Part shown: piece by piece, positions 7,701 through 15,972 of the stretch
How the letters are laid out: every line of letters starts with the position of its first letter
Numbering within the stretch: position 1 is the first letter of the stretch
Source: an uncultured Clostridia bacterium
Lineage (GTDB): Bacteria; Bacillota; Clostridia; TANB77; CAG-465
Assembly: GCA_934130595.1 (NCBI GenBank)
Contig: CAKOYF010000002.1
Coordinates: 1 to 64,000 of the forward strand
Length of the DNA: 64,000 nucleotides
Reading direction: 5' to 3'
Translations under genes and position numbers: made by a program
Notes under the pieces: model-generated
Seen by the model: only the letters and a program-made list of their open reading frames with translations
Databases searched by the model: none
What the model was told of the DNA's origin: nothing

Positions 7701-8675
7701 AAAGATGAATTTATATATGGAAAATATGTAAAAGAATATTTACAAGATAAAGATAAGACATCAGAAGAAAAATATGGAATACTAATGGGATTACTTGCTA
7801 AAAATGTAGATAGAAATCAATTACAAAAAGTATTTAATTATAAAGACTGTTATATAAGTTCAATGCTTACAGAGGGAACAGGAGAATTTTATGGTCAAAC
7901 TATAGTTGAAAAAACAGGAGATAAACAGGCTAGTGTTTTACCTTTGAAAAATAATTTAAATCCATCAAAGTATGGTGGATATACTCAGGAGCAAAAAGCA
8001 TATCTTACAATATTTAGTTATAAAAATAAAAAAGGTGAAACAGAGTATCAATTAACTGGTGTTCCTATAAAAGTATCATATGATATAAAAGCAGGCAAAA
8101 CAACATTGTCTAATTATATAAAAGATATTTTCTTTAAAAATGAAGATGTGGAGTTGAAAATCTTAAAAGAAAAGATACTAATTGGACAGGAATACATAGA
8201 TGAAAATGGAGTGAAAATGAAGTTTTGCAGTGATACAGAAGTAAGAGTAAATAAAGAACTTATAGTAAAGCAAGACATCAACAAATTTATATACTTTTTA
8301 AATAATAACAATACAGATGATTTAAAATTACAAGAATACTTGAATGAAAATATAGATAATGCATATAATTATTTACTTGAAAAAATGAAAATAGAATATA
8401 AAACATTTAAAAATCAATATTTGAAGTTGATTGCTGCAGATTTTAAATCATTAGAATTTGAAGATAAAAAATCTGTAATAAATGGAATTATTAATATGTT
8501 AGAAACTGGCCAAGGTGATTTAGAGAAAATTAAATTAAGCAAACGAGAAGGAAGAATGAGTGGTAAGAAATTTAACACTAAAAATTTAGTGAATAAAGTA
8601 TTTGTAAACAAATCTGTTACTGGTATGTATGAAAGTAGGTATAATATATATGGGTTGGAGAACAGTTGTAATTAA
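4758..8675 (+). CDS. cas9: CRISPR-associated endonuclease Cas9 (type II-A)
   Basis: A 1305-residue RNA-guided DNA endonuclease, within the II-A size range. It shows RuvC-I NIGLDIGVKSVGWAV with catalytic Asp9, an arginine-rich bridge helix (RRRLERRRERI), RuvC-II VEFARNE with Glu746, HNH YEIDHIVPQ with Asp829 and His830 and a downstream N-x-C-L-V-L-K segment, and RuvC-III HHAQDAY with His960/His961 and Asp964. All catalytic residues are present, so it should cut both strands. The start is GTG with GAGGAGA upstream. cas1 begins inside its last codons. The PAM cannot be read from the sequence. Confidence 0.98.
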   Translation: MENYNIGLDIGVKSVGWAVTDFDNNLLKYKGKNMWGARLFNEAQTAKDTRVLRCSRRRLERRRERINILQELVGEDVNAIDPYFFSRLKETSLVFEDKKIAQILFGKKYNIFDKKDCTDAKFYAAFPTIYCLRKYLMEKKDKADIRLIYLALHHIIKYRGHFLYEGGFSEETSDVKESINTVLELLDMYDIKCITDIDNIINILNDTIISKMQKKEKTLECFKYEKENKKVIDNILKSILGFTFDISALFDIELEQNKLCFKKEIENEDEIKELLCENSKYYEALKSIYSWYTLQNILKGKKYISEAMIEKYKKYQTDLKKLKKVWKKYLPEQYSDMFKKYNANNYVAYNGKSEGERYKKCSYENFTKYVKGKLESLKENSDVQEILNDIANEDFLVKINTTENSEIPHQLHKKELDIILENQSQYYESLRKNKEKIKELFEFRIPYYVGPLSINNNSKFSWIIRNSNEKIRPWNFSEIVNEDATAEKFINRMTNKCTYLKNEDVLPKNSIIYSEYCVLNELNNITVNDRKIGKDFKSKILYDLFCKKSKVTVKDLKQFYFQNGMKAENVVGLSQGDRFNSTMTSYRDMTRIFGQVDDSNIKMCEDLIYWITIFEDKKILKRKIKNTYPSIEEDKLKALLKLKYSGWSRLSRKLLCGIIDDRGYSIMDMLKKENYNFMQIINNDKYGFKTKLEDLMRDDKKEKITIKDINELQTSPANKRAIWQTICLVNEIVKIMGYNPQNIYVEFARNEETDKTMKDNRAKKINKIYEDLMSQLKDEMNKDVFSQLNKFKNERTLTDRLYLYFIQGGKCMYTGQNLDIDNLSNYEIDHIVPQSLIKNDSLDNRCLVLKKSNQYKKDNVLSDEVVSKMNEYWKKLLDNKLISQVKYQRLIKRTFFLTDSDEEKFVQRQLVETRQIIKLVTNLLNSLYQDVKIYSLRANITHNFRMRNGLYKNRNVNNYHHAQDAYIISYAGNIIDQKWYRKDEFIYGKYVKEYLQDKDKTSEEKYGILMGLLAKNVDRNQLQKVFNYKDCYISSMLTEGTGEFYGQTIVEKTGDKQASVLPLKNNLNPSKYGGYTQEQKAYLTIFSYKNKKGETEYQLTGVPIKVSYDIKAGKTTLSNYIKDIFFKNEDVELKILKEKILIGQEYIDENGVKMKFCSDTEVRVNKELIVKQDINKFIYFLNNNNTDDLKLQEYLNENIDNAYNYLLEKMKIEYKTFKNQYLKLIAADFKSLEFEDKKSVINGIINMLETGQGDLEKIKLSKREGRMSGKKFNTKNLVNKVFVNKSVTGMYESRYNIYGLENSCN

Positions 8676-9513
8676 TTCCAATTGTAAACTTAGTTATAAA
8701 AATGACTATTTGTTGATTAGAAATGACGAACTAAAAATGATACATCTTTCAGAAATTGACTCTATCATAATAGAAAACGGTATGGTATCAATAACATCTT
8801 ATTTAATTAGTGAATTAACGGAAAAGAAAATAAAACTAATTTTTTGTGATGAAAAACATAATCCTACTTGTGAAATGATGCCATACTATAGTTCTTTTAA
8901 TACTAGTAAAAAAATTCAAAGTCAAATAAATTGGAAAAAAGATCAAAAAGAAAGTGCGTGGCAAAAAATAGTAGAATATAAGATATATAATCAGGCAATG
9001 GTATTAAAAAAATTAGAAATTAGTGGTTATGAAAAAATTATAGAATACAGTAAAAATGTTGAAATTGGAGATTGCACTAATAGAGAAGGACATTCTGCAA
9101 AGGTGTATTTTAATTTGTTATTTGGTAAAGAGTTTACAAGAGATGGTTATGATAATAGAAATATAGCGCTTAATTATGGATACACTATATTACTTTCAAT
9201 GATTAATAGAGAAATAGTAAATAGAGGGTATATAACTCCTATTGGAATAAATCACAAAAATGAATTTAATCAATTTAATTTATCTTGTGATTTGATGGAA
9301 ATATTTAGACCAATTGTAGATGTGATAGTATTCAAAAACGGAGATAGGGAATTAGATACTGAATATAAACATGAGTTAATAAATATTACTAATTTTAAAA
9401 TAAAAATTTTGAAAAAAGAATATTTTTTAGCTAATGGCATTTCAATTATACTTAATAGTGTTTTTAATTTTTTAGAAGAAAGGGATAATAATATATTAAA
9501 TTATGAGTTTTAG
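8650..9513 (+). CDS. cas1: CRISPR integrase Cas1 (type II-A)
   Basis: A 287-residue Cas1 that inserts new spacers with Cas2 at the leader end. The ATG at 8650 gives the usual MGWRTVVI start; an ATG at 8629 would add seven atypical residues. Metal ligands are Glu146 (TNREGHSAK), His202 (IGINHKNEF) and Glu217 (DLMEIFRP), all present. The gene overlaps the end of cas9 by 26 nt and has AGTAGGT upstream, so it is expressed as part of the cas operon. Confidence 0.97.
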   Translation: MGWRTVVINSNCKLSYKNDYLLIRNDELKMIHLSEIDSIIIENGMVSITSYLISELTEKKIKLIFCDEKHNPTCEMMPYYSSFNTSKKIQSQINWKKDQKESAWQKIVEYKIYNQAMVLKKLEISGYEKIIEYSKNVEIGDCTNREGHSAKVYFNLLFGKEFTRDGYDNRNIALNYGYTILLSMINREIVNRGYITPIGINHKNEFNQFNLSCDLMEIFRPIVDVIVFKNGDRELDTEYKHELINITNFKIKILKKEYFLANGISIILNSVFNFLEERDNNILNYEF

Positions 9514-9823
9514 ATATATGAGAATAATAGTATTTTTTGATTTACCAACAGAAACATCTAAAGATAGAAAAATTGCTAATGCTTTTAGAAAAAATTTAAT
9601 TAATGAAGGATTTATTATGATGCAAGAGTCTGTATATACTAAATTGGCACTTAATATGTCTATAATAAATTCTGTGAGAGAAAAAATATACAGATTTGCT
9701 CCTAGTAGAGGAATTGTACAAATGATGGTTATAACAGAAAAACAATTTAGCTCTATAGAATATGTAACAGGTGAGAAAAAAGATAACGTGTTAGATAATA
9801 CGGAAAGGTTAATTATATTATGA
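9503..9823 (+). CDS. cas2: CRISPR adaptation protein Cas2
   Basis: A 106-residue ferredoxin-fold Cas2, the structural partner of Cas1 in spacer acquisition. The N-terminal strand MRIIVFFDLP carries the conserved Asp13, followed by the helix containing AFRKNLINEGF and the second strand MMQESVYTK. Its ATG overlaps the cas1 stop codon and its own TGA overlaps the csn2 ATG, the tight packing normal in II-A operons. Confidence 0.96.
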   Translation: MSFRYMRIIVFFDLPTETSKDRKIANAFRKNLINEGFIMMQESVYTKLALNMSIINSVREKIYRFAPSRGIVQMMVITEKQFSSIEYVTGEKKDNVLDNTERLIIL

Positions 9824-10500
9824 AAATCAGAATTAATGGATGTGACAATGATTTAAAGATAGATGAGCAAAGTATTAGTGTTATACAAGTTAAAGATATA
9901 AAATTATTTAGAAAAATACTAGATAATATTAATCAGAAGATTAACGAAATAGAAAATAATGATATTTTTATACTAGATGATAAAGAAGGAGAAATATCTT
10001 TTTCAAAAGAAGTTTTTATTTTGTTTGATTTGTTTAATGTTGATTTTTCTTCTAAAAAAATATTAACTAAAATGTATAATAAAATACAGGACTCATTAAA
10101 TCAAGATGAAGAAATAGAATTTGCAGATAAATTAGTTGAAGTGAGGAGCGTTTTAGTAAGACATGCCAATGAATTACCTTTTAATTATAAAATAAAAGAA
10201 GAAATAAAGTTAGTTGATATATTAAAATTGTTTGATTTTAAAATAGATGAACAGAGTTATCAATCTATTTTAGAAAAATTAGAGCTATTTATAGATATAT
10301 TATCAACATTAAATATTTCAAGATTTTTAATTATTCCAAACTTAAAAGATTATTTGATTGAAGAAGAAATTATTTACTTATACAAGTATTCATTGTATAA
10401 TAATATTAATTTAATAATAATTCAAAACGATGAAAAGAAAAAATTAGAATATGAAAGAAAATTAATAATAGATGAAAATTTTATAGATTTCATTGATTAA
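9820..10500 (+). CDS. csn2: CRISPR adaptation protein Csn2 (type II-A)
   Basis: A 226-residue Csn2, the protein that defines subtype II-A. Family members form a tetrameric ring around free DNA ends and are needed for spacer acquisition. The sequence begins with the family-like MKIRINGCDNDLKI and has the usual helical middle (ADKLVEVRSVLVRHANELPF) and a C-terminal strand-turn set ending in ENFIDFID. Length is typical. It starts in an ATGA overlap with cas2; its stop codon is followed at once by the anti-repeat-like leader element at 10501. Confidence 0.93.
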   Translation: MKIRINGCDNDLKIDEQSISVIQVKDIKLFRKILDNINQKINEIENNDIFILDDKEGEISFSKEVFILFDLFNVDFSSKKILTKMYNKIQDSLNQDEEIEFADKLVEVRSVLVRHANELPFNYKIKEEIKLVDILKLFDFKIDEQSYQSILEKLELFIDILSTLNISRFLIIPNLKDYLIEEEIIYLYKYSLYNNINLIIIQNDEKKKLEYERKLIIDENFIDFID

Positions 10501-10555
10501 ATAATCTAAAATAACATAGCGGAGTCATTAACCGTTAATAATAACCTCATTTGAG
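10501..10555 (+). promoter_or_regulatory. CRISPR leader with anchoring motif and extra anti-repeat
   Basis: The 55 bases between csn2 and the first repeat end in ATTTGAG (10549-10555), the leader-anchoring sequence known to direct Cas1-Cas2 integration in type II-A systems. Its first 18 bases, ATAATCTAAAATAACATA (10501-10518), are identical to part of the tracrRNA anti-repeat and so can pair with any repeat of the array. Confidence 0.8.
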
Positions 10556-11432
10556 GTTTTAGTATTATGATATTTTAGATTATAATGAAACAGCATTCTG
10601 TTACGCCCTTTTATGTCTTTAGTTTTAGTATTATGATATTTTAGATTATAATGAAACAGCAACTTTTACAGCTAGTTTAAGAATTAGGTTTTAGTATTAT
10701 GATATTTTAGATTATAATGAAACTAGTTTGTGCCTCATCTTTAAAGTAAGATGGTTTTAGTATTATGATATTTTAGATTATAATGAAACTCTTATGTCAG
10801 TTATTAGAAAACAAAAACAGTTTTAGTATTATGATATTTTAGATTATAATGAAACCATAGATACTAAATCATCATAAGTGATACTGTTTTAGTATTATGA
10901 TATTTTAGATTATAATGAAACAACGTTCAACGCCAAGTAATCTTACTACCAGTTTTAGTATTATGATATTTTAGATTATAATGAAACAAATATTTTCTAA
11001 AAATTTAAATTACTATAGTTTTAGTATTATGATATTTTAGATTATAATGAAACTCAGTTTTTATGGGACTACTGGAGTACTTTGTTTTAGTATTATGATA
11101 TTTTAGATTATAATGAAACTGTTTTTTGACTTTTCAACTGGAGTGGGTGGTTTTAGTATTATGATATTTTAGATTATAATGAAACAAAGGAATTTAGTTT
11201 ATCTAAAATTTCTGCGTTTTAGAATTATGTTGTTTTAGATTATAATGAAACAATATATGATGAGATTGAAACAGATAAAATGTTTTAGAATTATGTTATT
11301 TTAGATTATAATGAAACATCTTGCTTTAAAACAATTAAAACATCTCCGTTTTAGAATTATGTTATTTTAGATTATAATGAAACAGCACGAAAAACTATAG
11401 GCTGGACTGATGAGTTTTAGAATTATGTTATT
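10556..11432 (+). CRISPR. Type II-A CRISPR array, 13 full repeats plus one degenerate, 13 spacers
   Basis: 36-bp repeats start every 66 bp at 10556, 10622, 10688 and so on to 11414; all thirteen spacers are 30 nt. Each full repeat begins GTTTTAG and ends TTATAATGAAAC. Repeats 1-10 (leader side) read GTTTTAGTATTATGATATTT at their start; repeats 11-13 read GTTTTAGAATTATGTTATTT, with repeat 11 carrying one more change (TTGTTTT). Repeat 14 (11414) matches only its first 19 bases, marking the old end. The anti-repeat of the tracrRNA matches the old-end type better. No spacer was seen to match elsewhere in the window by eye. Confidence 0.98.
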
Positions 11433-11447
11433 GTATTTAATACATAC

Positions 11448-11473
11448 TAGCAGGAATTATCCTGCTATTTTTG
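11448..11473 (+). terminator. Terminator after the CRISPR array
   Basis: TAGCAGG, a short AT loop, CCTGCTA and a T5 run directly after the degenerate last repeat. It would end pre-crRNA transcription. Confidence 0.85.
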
Positions 11474-11562
11474 TTATATTCGTCAAATGATTAATTTTTT
11501 ATGGTAAACATATTGAAAATTTTTGAAATTATATTATATAATTTTAGTATTAGGTGATGTTA

Positions 11563-12252
11563 ATGGAGGAAATAGATTTAAAGGAGATACTTTATTATAT
11601 ATTTAAAAAGAAATTTTGGGTAATATTGCTTACTATAATCGGCATGATTGTTGGGGTATTATATACTAGATTTATGGTTACACCTATGTATTCTTCATAC
11701 TCAACAGTTGTACTATCTAAACCTACTACAAATACAGTTTCATCAGACAGTACAAGTGAAGGAATAACTCAAAATGATGTTACATTAAACTCTAAGCTTA
11801 TTGCAACATACAGTGAAATAATGAAAAGTAGAGTTGTAGCAAGTGAAGTAAAACAAACATTAGGGCTAGATATAAAAGATGAAGCTTTAATGTCTAATAT
11901 ATCTGTAACAGCAAAAGATGATACAGAAATGCTAAAAATACAAGTATCAAACGAAGATCCAGTCATTGCAGCTAATGTTGCTAATGCACTAGCAGAAGTT
12001 TTTAAATCTAAAGTTAAAGAGATATACAATATAGAAAACGTAACAGTAATAGATAAAGGAATACCAAGTAGCAGTCCATATAATGTAAACTACATGAAAA
12101 ATGTAGCAATATTTGGGATGGTTGGCATGATAGCATCTTGTGGTATATTATTTATTTTGTTTTACTTTGATACTAGAATAAAATCTAAGTCTGAAGTAGA
12201 AGAACTACTTGGCTTAGAAGTATTAGGTGTTATACCTGAAATAAAAGCATAG
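11563..12252 (+). CDS. Wzz/YveK-type polysaccharide chain-length regulator
   Basis: A 229-residue membrane protein of the Wzz/CapA family, which sets polymer length and activates the partner BY-kinase in capsule or exopolysaccharide export. A transmembrane helix near residues 15-38 (KKKFWVILLTIIGMIVGVLY) and another near 185-210 flank an extracellular coiled region. The ATG at 11563 (MEEIDLKEIL) is chosen over GTG 11554 and ATG 11557 because AGGTG (11552-11556) is well spaced for it. A TTGAAA/TATAAT promoter (11513-11542) precedes it. The kinase gene follows 10 nt later; no glycosyltransferases or flippase are nearby. Confidence 0.88.
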   Translation: MEEIDLKEILYYIFKKKFWVILLTIIGMIVGVLYTRFMVTPMYSSYSTVVLSKPTTNTVSSDSTSEGITQNDVTLNSKLIATYSEIMKSRVVASEVKQTLGLDIKDEALMSNISVTAKDDTEMLKIQVSNEDPVIAANVANALAEVFKSKVKEIYNIENVTVIDKGIPSSSPYNVNYMKNVAIFGMVGMIASCGILFILFYFDTRIKSKSEVEELLGLEVLGVIPEIKA

Positions 12253-12262
12253 GAGGTGGATT

Positions 12263-13008
12263 ATGAAAAAGGATATGATTATTCATGAAGCTCCAAAGTC
12301 TCCTGTATCAGAGGCTATAAGATCATTAAGAACGAGTATAATGTATAAAATGACAAAAACTGGAGCAAGTCTTTTTTAGTAACAAGTTCATCTATAGAAG
12401 ATGGGAAAAGCTGGATTATTTCTAACTTAGGAATAGCATTTTCACAATCTAAACAAAAAGTATTAATTATTGATGCAGACCTTAGAAGAGGAAGACAACA
12501 TAGCATTTTTGATGTGGATAATGTTTATGGTTTAGCTCAAGCTTTAGACAATAAGCAGATTAATAAAGAAAATGAAAATCTAGATGCTGAAATAGAAAAA
12601 TTAATTAAGAAAACAGAGATAGATAACGTATATTTAATTCCAGCAGGTATTGTACCACATAATCCATCAGAATTATTTGAAAATGATCAATTCGATGTAA
12701 TATTAAACTATATAAGAGATAAGTTTGATATTATATTGTTTGATGCTCCTCCAATTAATATAGTTACAGATAGTATGATATTGTGTAATAAAGCAGATGG
12801 TGTAATATTAGTATGTACTATTGAAAAATCTAGAAGAGAAGCATTAGTTGAAACTAAAAAGAAAATTTTAAATATGGGTGGAAATATAATAGGGTGCGTT
12901 ATTAATAGAATGCCTATAGATAAAATGAGAGAATATACTAAAGAATACGGAAAATATAGTGGAAATGAGATTATAAAATATACAAACAAGATGAGAGGAA
13001 TATCTTAA
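12263..13008 (+). pseudogene. CpsD/CapB-type BY-kinase, frameshifted
   Basis: Translation from ATG 12263 (AGGAGG upstream) gives MKKDMIIHEAPKSPVSEAIR, the usual start of a bacterial tyrosine kinase, but stops at 12378. The next frame carries the rest: KSFLVTS, Walker A SSIEDGKSW, Walker A' VLIIDADLRRGR and Walker B DIILFDAPP, ending at 13008. Adding one A to the five-A run at 12355-12359 restores a single frame (TKNWSKSF). It is either a real inactivating deletion, a slippage switch or a sequencing error. The tail lacks a tyrosine cluster. The Wzz partner is intact. Confidence 0.85.
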
Positions 13009-13019
13009 AGTGGAAAAAA

Positions 13020-13048
13020 CTGGTAACTAAGTTACCAGCTCTTTTTTT
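13020..13048 (+). terminator. Intrinsic terminator
   Basis: CTGGTAAC, TAA loop, GTTACCAG, then CTCTTTTTTT. It ends the wzz/BY-kinase unit. Confidence 0.9.
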
Positions 13049-13051
13049 GAG

Positions 13052-13558
13052 TTACAATAAATCAGGAAATGCATTAGATATTGCTTTGCTTGCGTTGTTA
13101 TTAAATAACACATGCATCATTGTATCTAAACCATTATCTACAAAGATCTTTCTGCTAATGTTTTGCTTTATTTGTTCATCAGACCAATTCAGATGTTCTT
13201 TAAACAACCATATAGTAGCGTCTCTTGCCGAGTCCAAATTCCAGAAATTTCTTGGAGTACAAGATAATTCCCACTCTTTAAACTTGCCAGGATACGCGGC
13301 ATTTAAAGCAGCAAATACGCTATCTCCATATACAGTACATAACATTCCTTTTAGTCTATGCTTAAAAAATACTTCACAGCAGATATCTTTCTTTATCTTT
13401 TCGTTATCCCATTTTAATACCTCCTCAATGAGATACCTTGTTATCGCAGTAGAATAAACGTTATTACACTTTTCATCTTCTACCCAAAAATCTCGCGGAA
13501 AACGTCCACGAATTCCCTTTAGTACATCTTGGTACAAGGATACTGAATATTCGTCCAT
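13052..13558 (-). CDS. DUF4046-domain protein
   Basis: A 168-residue protein of the DUF4046 type, found in Firmicutes and of unknown function. The family pattern is visible: a first segment (LKGIRGRFPRDFW), then RYLIEEVLKW, then a loose internal repeat (NAAYPGKFKEWEL, PRNFW, WLFKEHLNWSDEQIK). The two LxW-D/S-x-E-x-I-K units suggest duplicated helical modules. It is separated from the BY-kinase by a terminator and points toward it; GGAGG precedes the ATG at a slightly long distance. Base use is less AT-rich than its neighbours, hinting at separate acquisition. Confidence 0.75.
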   Translation of the reverse strand: MDEYSVSLYQDVLKGIRGRFPRDFWVEDEKCNNVYSTAITRYLIEEVLKWDNEKIKKDICCEVFFKHRLKGMLCTVYGDSVFAALNAAYPGKFKEWELSCTPRNFWNLDSARDATIWLFKEHLNWSDEQIKQNISRKIFVDNGLDTMMHVLFNNNASKAISNAFPDLL

Positions 13559-13755
13559 TTGACTATTACTCCTCCATTAAATATAGTTATATTCAACATT
13601 TGTGTATTAAATATACAATTAAATTATACCATACGTATTTTACATAATCAATTGCACAATACAAAATATCACATATTTTGCACTAAATAATAAATATGAT
13701 ATGTATTATTTTTGTGATATAATATCCATAGTAATTAAAAAGAAAGGGAGAAATA

Positions 13756-15918
13756 ATGAATAAAGAAATAATTTCAGAAATTGCAACAGAACTAAATGTA
13801 AAAAGTAATCAAGTAGAAAGTGTATTAAAATTATTAGAAGAAGGAAATACAGTTCCATTTATTGCACGTTATAGAAAAGAAGCAACTGGTGCTTTAGATG
13901 AGGAACAAATTAGAAGTATAAATGAAGTATATGAATACCAAGTAAACTTGCTAAAAAGAAAAGAAGATGTAATTAGATTAATAGAAGAAAAAAAGATGAT
14001 GACAGAAGAATTAAAGCAAGAAATTATGAAGTGTACTAAGCTAGTAGAGGTAGAAGATTTATATAGACCATATAAAGAGAAAAAGAAAACAAAAGCAACA
14101 GAAGCAATTGCTAATGGCTTAGAACCACTTGCAAAAATTATAATGTCATTTCCAGCAAATATAGATATTAATAATACAGCTTCAAATTATATAACTGAAA
14201 ATGTTAAAAATGAAGAAGAAGCAATAACTGGTGCAAAATATATAATTGCAGAATGGATATCAGATAATGCAGATTATCGTAAATATATAAGAAACAATAT
14301 TTTTAATTTTGGTAGTATAAGCTCTAAAATTAAAAAGAATGCTAAAGATGATGAACAGGTATATAAGATGTATTATGACTATGAAGAAAAAATTAAGTAT
14401 GCAAAACTTCATAGAATATTAGCAATTAATAGAGGAGAAAAAGAAGGAGTATTATCTGTAAGTATAAACATAGATACAGAACACATAATGAACTTTTTAT
14501 ATAAGAAAGTAATAAAAAACAGTAATAGTCCTGTAGTTGAATTAGTACAAGATGCAATATTAGATGCATATAAAAGACTAATTTTTCCATCTATTGAACG
14601 TGAAATAAGGGGAACTTTAAAAGAAGATGCTGAAGAGAGTGCAATAGAACTTTTTGGAAAGAATCTAGAAAAGTTGTTATTAACTCCTCCTATGAAAGAT
14701 AAAATTGTATTAGGATTTGACCCAGCTTTTAGAACAGGATGTAAGCTTGCTGTTATAGATGAGACTTCTAAAGTATTAAATATAAGTAAGATATATCCAC
14801 ATGAACCACAAAACAAATGGGATGAAGCAAAAGAAACAATTAAAAAATTAATAGACAAGTATAATATAGATATTATAGCTGTTGGTAATGGAACAGCATC
14901 ACGTGAAAGTGAAAAATTAGTGGCTGAGGTATGTAAAGAATACACAAATAAAAAAGTAGAATATATAATTGTAAGTGAAGCAGGAGCTTCTGTATATTCA
15001 GCATCAAAACTAGCAATATCTGAATTTCCAGATTTACACGTAGAAGAAAGAAGTGCAATAAGCATTGCTAGAAGACTACAAGATCCACTAAGTGAGCTTG
15101 TAAAAATCGAGCCTAAAAGTATAGGTGTTGGACAATATCAACATGATGTTAACCAAAAGAAATTAGGAGAGTCTCTAGATTTTGTAGTTGAAAAATCAGT
15201 TAACTTAGTTGGTGTAAATGTAAATACTGCAAGTCCTGCTATATTAAAATATATTTCTGGATTAACTAAGACAAACATAGATAAAATTATAAAATATAGA
15301 GAACAAAATGGAAAAATAACGTCAAGACAAGAACTAATAAAAAATAAAGTATTGACTCCAAAAACATATGAGCAATCTATAGGATTTATGAGAGTTATAG
15401 ATGGAACAAACTTATTAGATAAGACATCAATTCACCCAGAAAGCTATGAGGCTGCACTTAAATTAATAGAAGACAGCAATCTAGATATAAAAGATATTGG
15501 AACAAAAGAATTTAATGATAGAATTGATAGCTTGAATTTGGAAAAATATGGCAAAGAAAATAATATAGATAAATTTACACTAGAAGATATAGTAAAATGT
15601 CTTAAACAGCCAAATAGAGACTTTAGAGATGATTTTGAAAAGCCACTTCTAAAAAGCAACATATTAACAATTAAAGATTTAAGAGTTGGAATGGAATTAC
15701 AAGGAACTGTAAGAAACGTAGTAGATTTTGGTGCCTTTATAGATATAGGTTTGCATGATGATGGCTTAGCACATATTTCTAAGCTTTCTAAAGATTATAT
15801 AAAGCATCCATTAGATGTTGTAAGTGTTGGAGATATAGTTACGTGTTATGTAGATAAAATAGATTTAGAAAGAGAAAAAGTAAATTTGAGTTTAATAAAG
15901 CCAGATGATATAGCATAA
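13756..15918 (+). CDS. tex: Tex-family RNA-binding transcription accessory protein
   Basis: A 720-residue Tex protein of standard length. It has the N-terminal HTH region (VPFIARYRKEATGALDEEQI), the YqgF/RuvC-like domain (VLGFDPAFRTGCKLAVID), the helix-hairpin-helix pair (VNTASPAILKYISGLT), and the C-terminal S1 domain (GMELQGTVRNVVDFGAFIDIG). Tex binds nucleic acids and affects transcription and stress survival. GGGAGA precedes the ATG, and a TGATATAAT extended -10 lies at 13715-13723. It stands alone with its own terminator. Confidence 0.97.
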   Translation: MNKEIISEIATELNVKSNQVESVLKLLEEGNTVPFIARYRKEATGALDEEQIRSINEVYEYQVNLLKRKEDVIRLIEEKKMMTEELKQEIMKCTKLVEVEDLYRPYKEKKKTKATEAIANGLEPLAKIIMSFPANIDINNTASNYITENVKNEEEAITGAKYIIAEWISDNADYRKYIRNNIFNFGSISSKIKKNAKDDEQVYKMYYDYEEKIKYAKLHRILAINRGEKEGVLSVSINIDTEHIMNFLYKKVIKNSNSPVVELVQDAILDAYKRLIFPSIEREIRGTLKEDAEESAIELFGKNLEKLLLTPPMKDKIVLGFDPAFRTGCKLAVIDETSKVLNISKIYPHEPQNKWDEAKETIKKLIDKYNIDIIAVGNGTASRESEKLVAEVCKEYTNKKVEYIIVSEAGASVYSASKLAISEFPDLHVEERSAISIARRLQDPLSELVKIEPKSIGVGQYQHDVNQKKLGESLDFVVEKSVNLVGVNVNTASPAILKYISGLTKTNIDKIIKYREQNGKITSRQELIKNKVLTPKTYEQSIGFMRVIDGTNLLDKTSIHPESYEAALKLIEDSNLDIKDIGTKEFNDRIDSLNLEKYGKENNIDKFTLEDIVKCLKQPNRDFRDDFEKPLLKSNILTIKDLRVGMELQGTVRNVVDFGAFIDIGLHDDGLAHISKLSKDYIKHPLDVVSVGDIVTCYVDKIDLEREKVNLSLIKPDDIA

Positions 15919-15930
15919 ATAATAGAAAAA

Positions 15931-15971
15931 ACAACTAGTATTATAATTAAATATACTAGTTGTTATTTTTT
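15931..15971 (+). terminator. Intrinsic terminator after tex
   Basis: ACAACTAGTA (15931-15940) pairs with TACTAGTTGT (15954-15963), followed by TATTTTTT. The following minus-strand gene ends at 15973, so it may serve both. Confidence 0.85.
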
Positions 15972-15972
15972 A

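Noticed and set aside
10501..10555. A second functional tracrRNA in the CRISPR leader
   Set aside because: It has an 18-base anti-repeat match but no nexus-type hairpin, no terminator before repeat 1 and no promoter; kept only as an anti-repeat element.
10556..11432. Spacers targeting genes inside this window
   Set aside because: No convincing match was seen by eye on either strand; a proper search was not possible here.
13047..13457. Plus-strand reading frame of 136 codons
   Set aside because: It is the antisense shadow of the DUF4046 gene; no ribosome site and implausible composition.
14409..15065. Minus-strand reading frame of 218 codons inside tex
   Set aside because: Opposite-strand shadow of a firmly assigned gene; Ser/Leu-rich composition typical of such shadows in AT-rich DNA.
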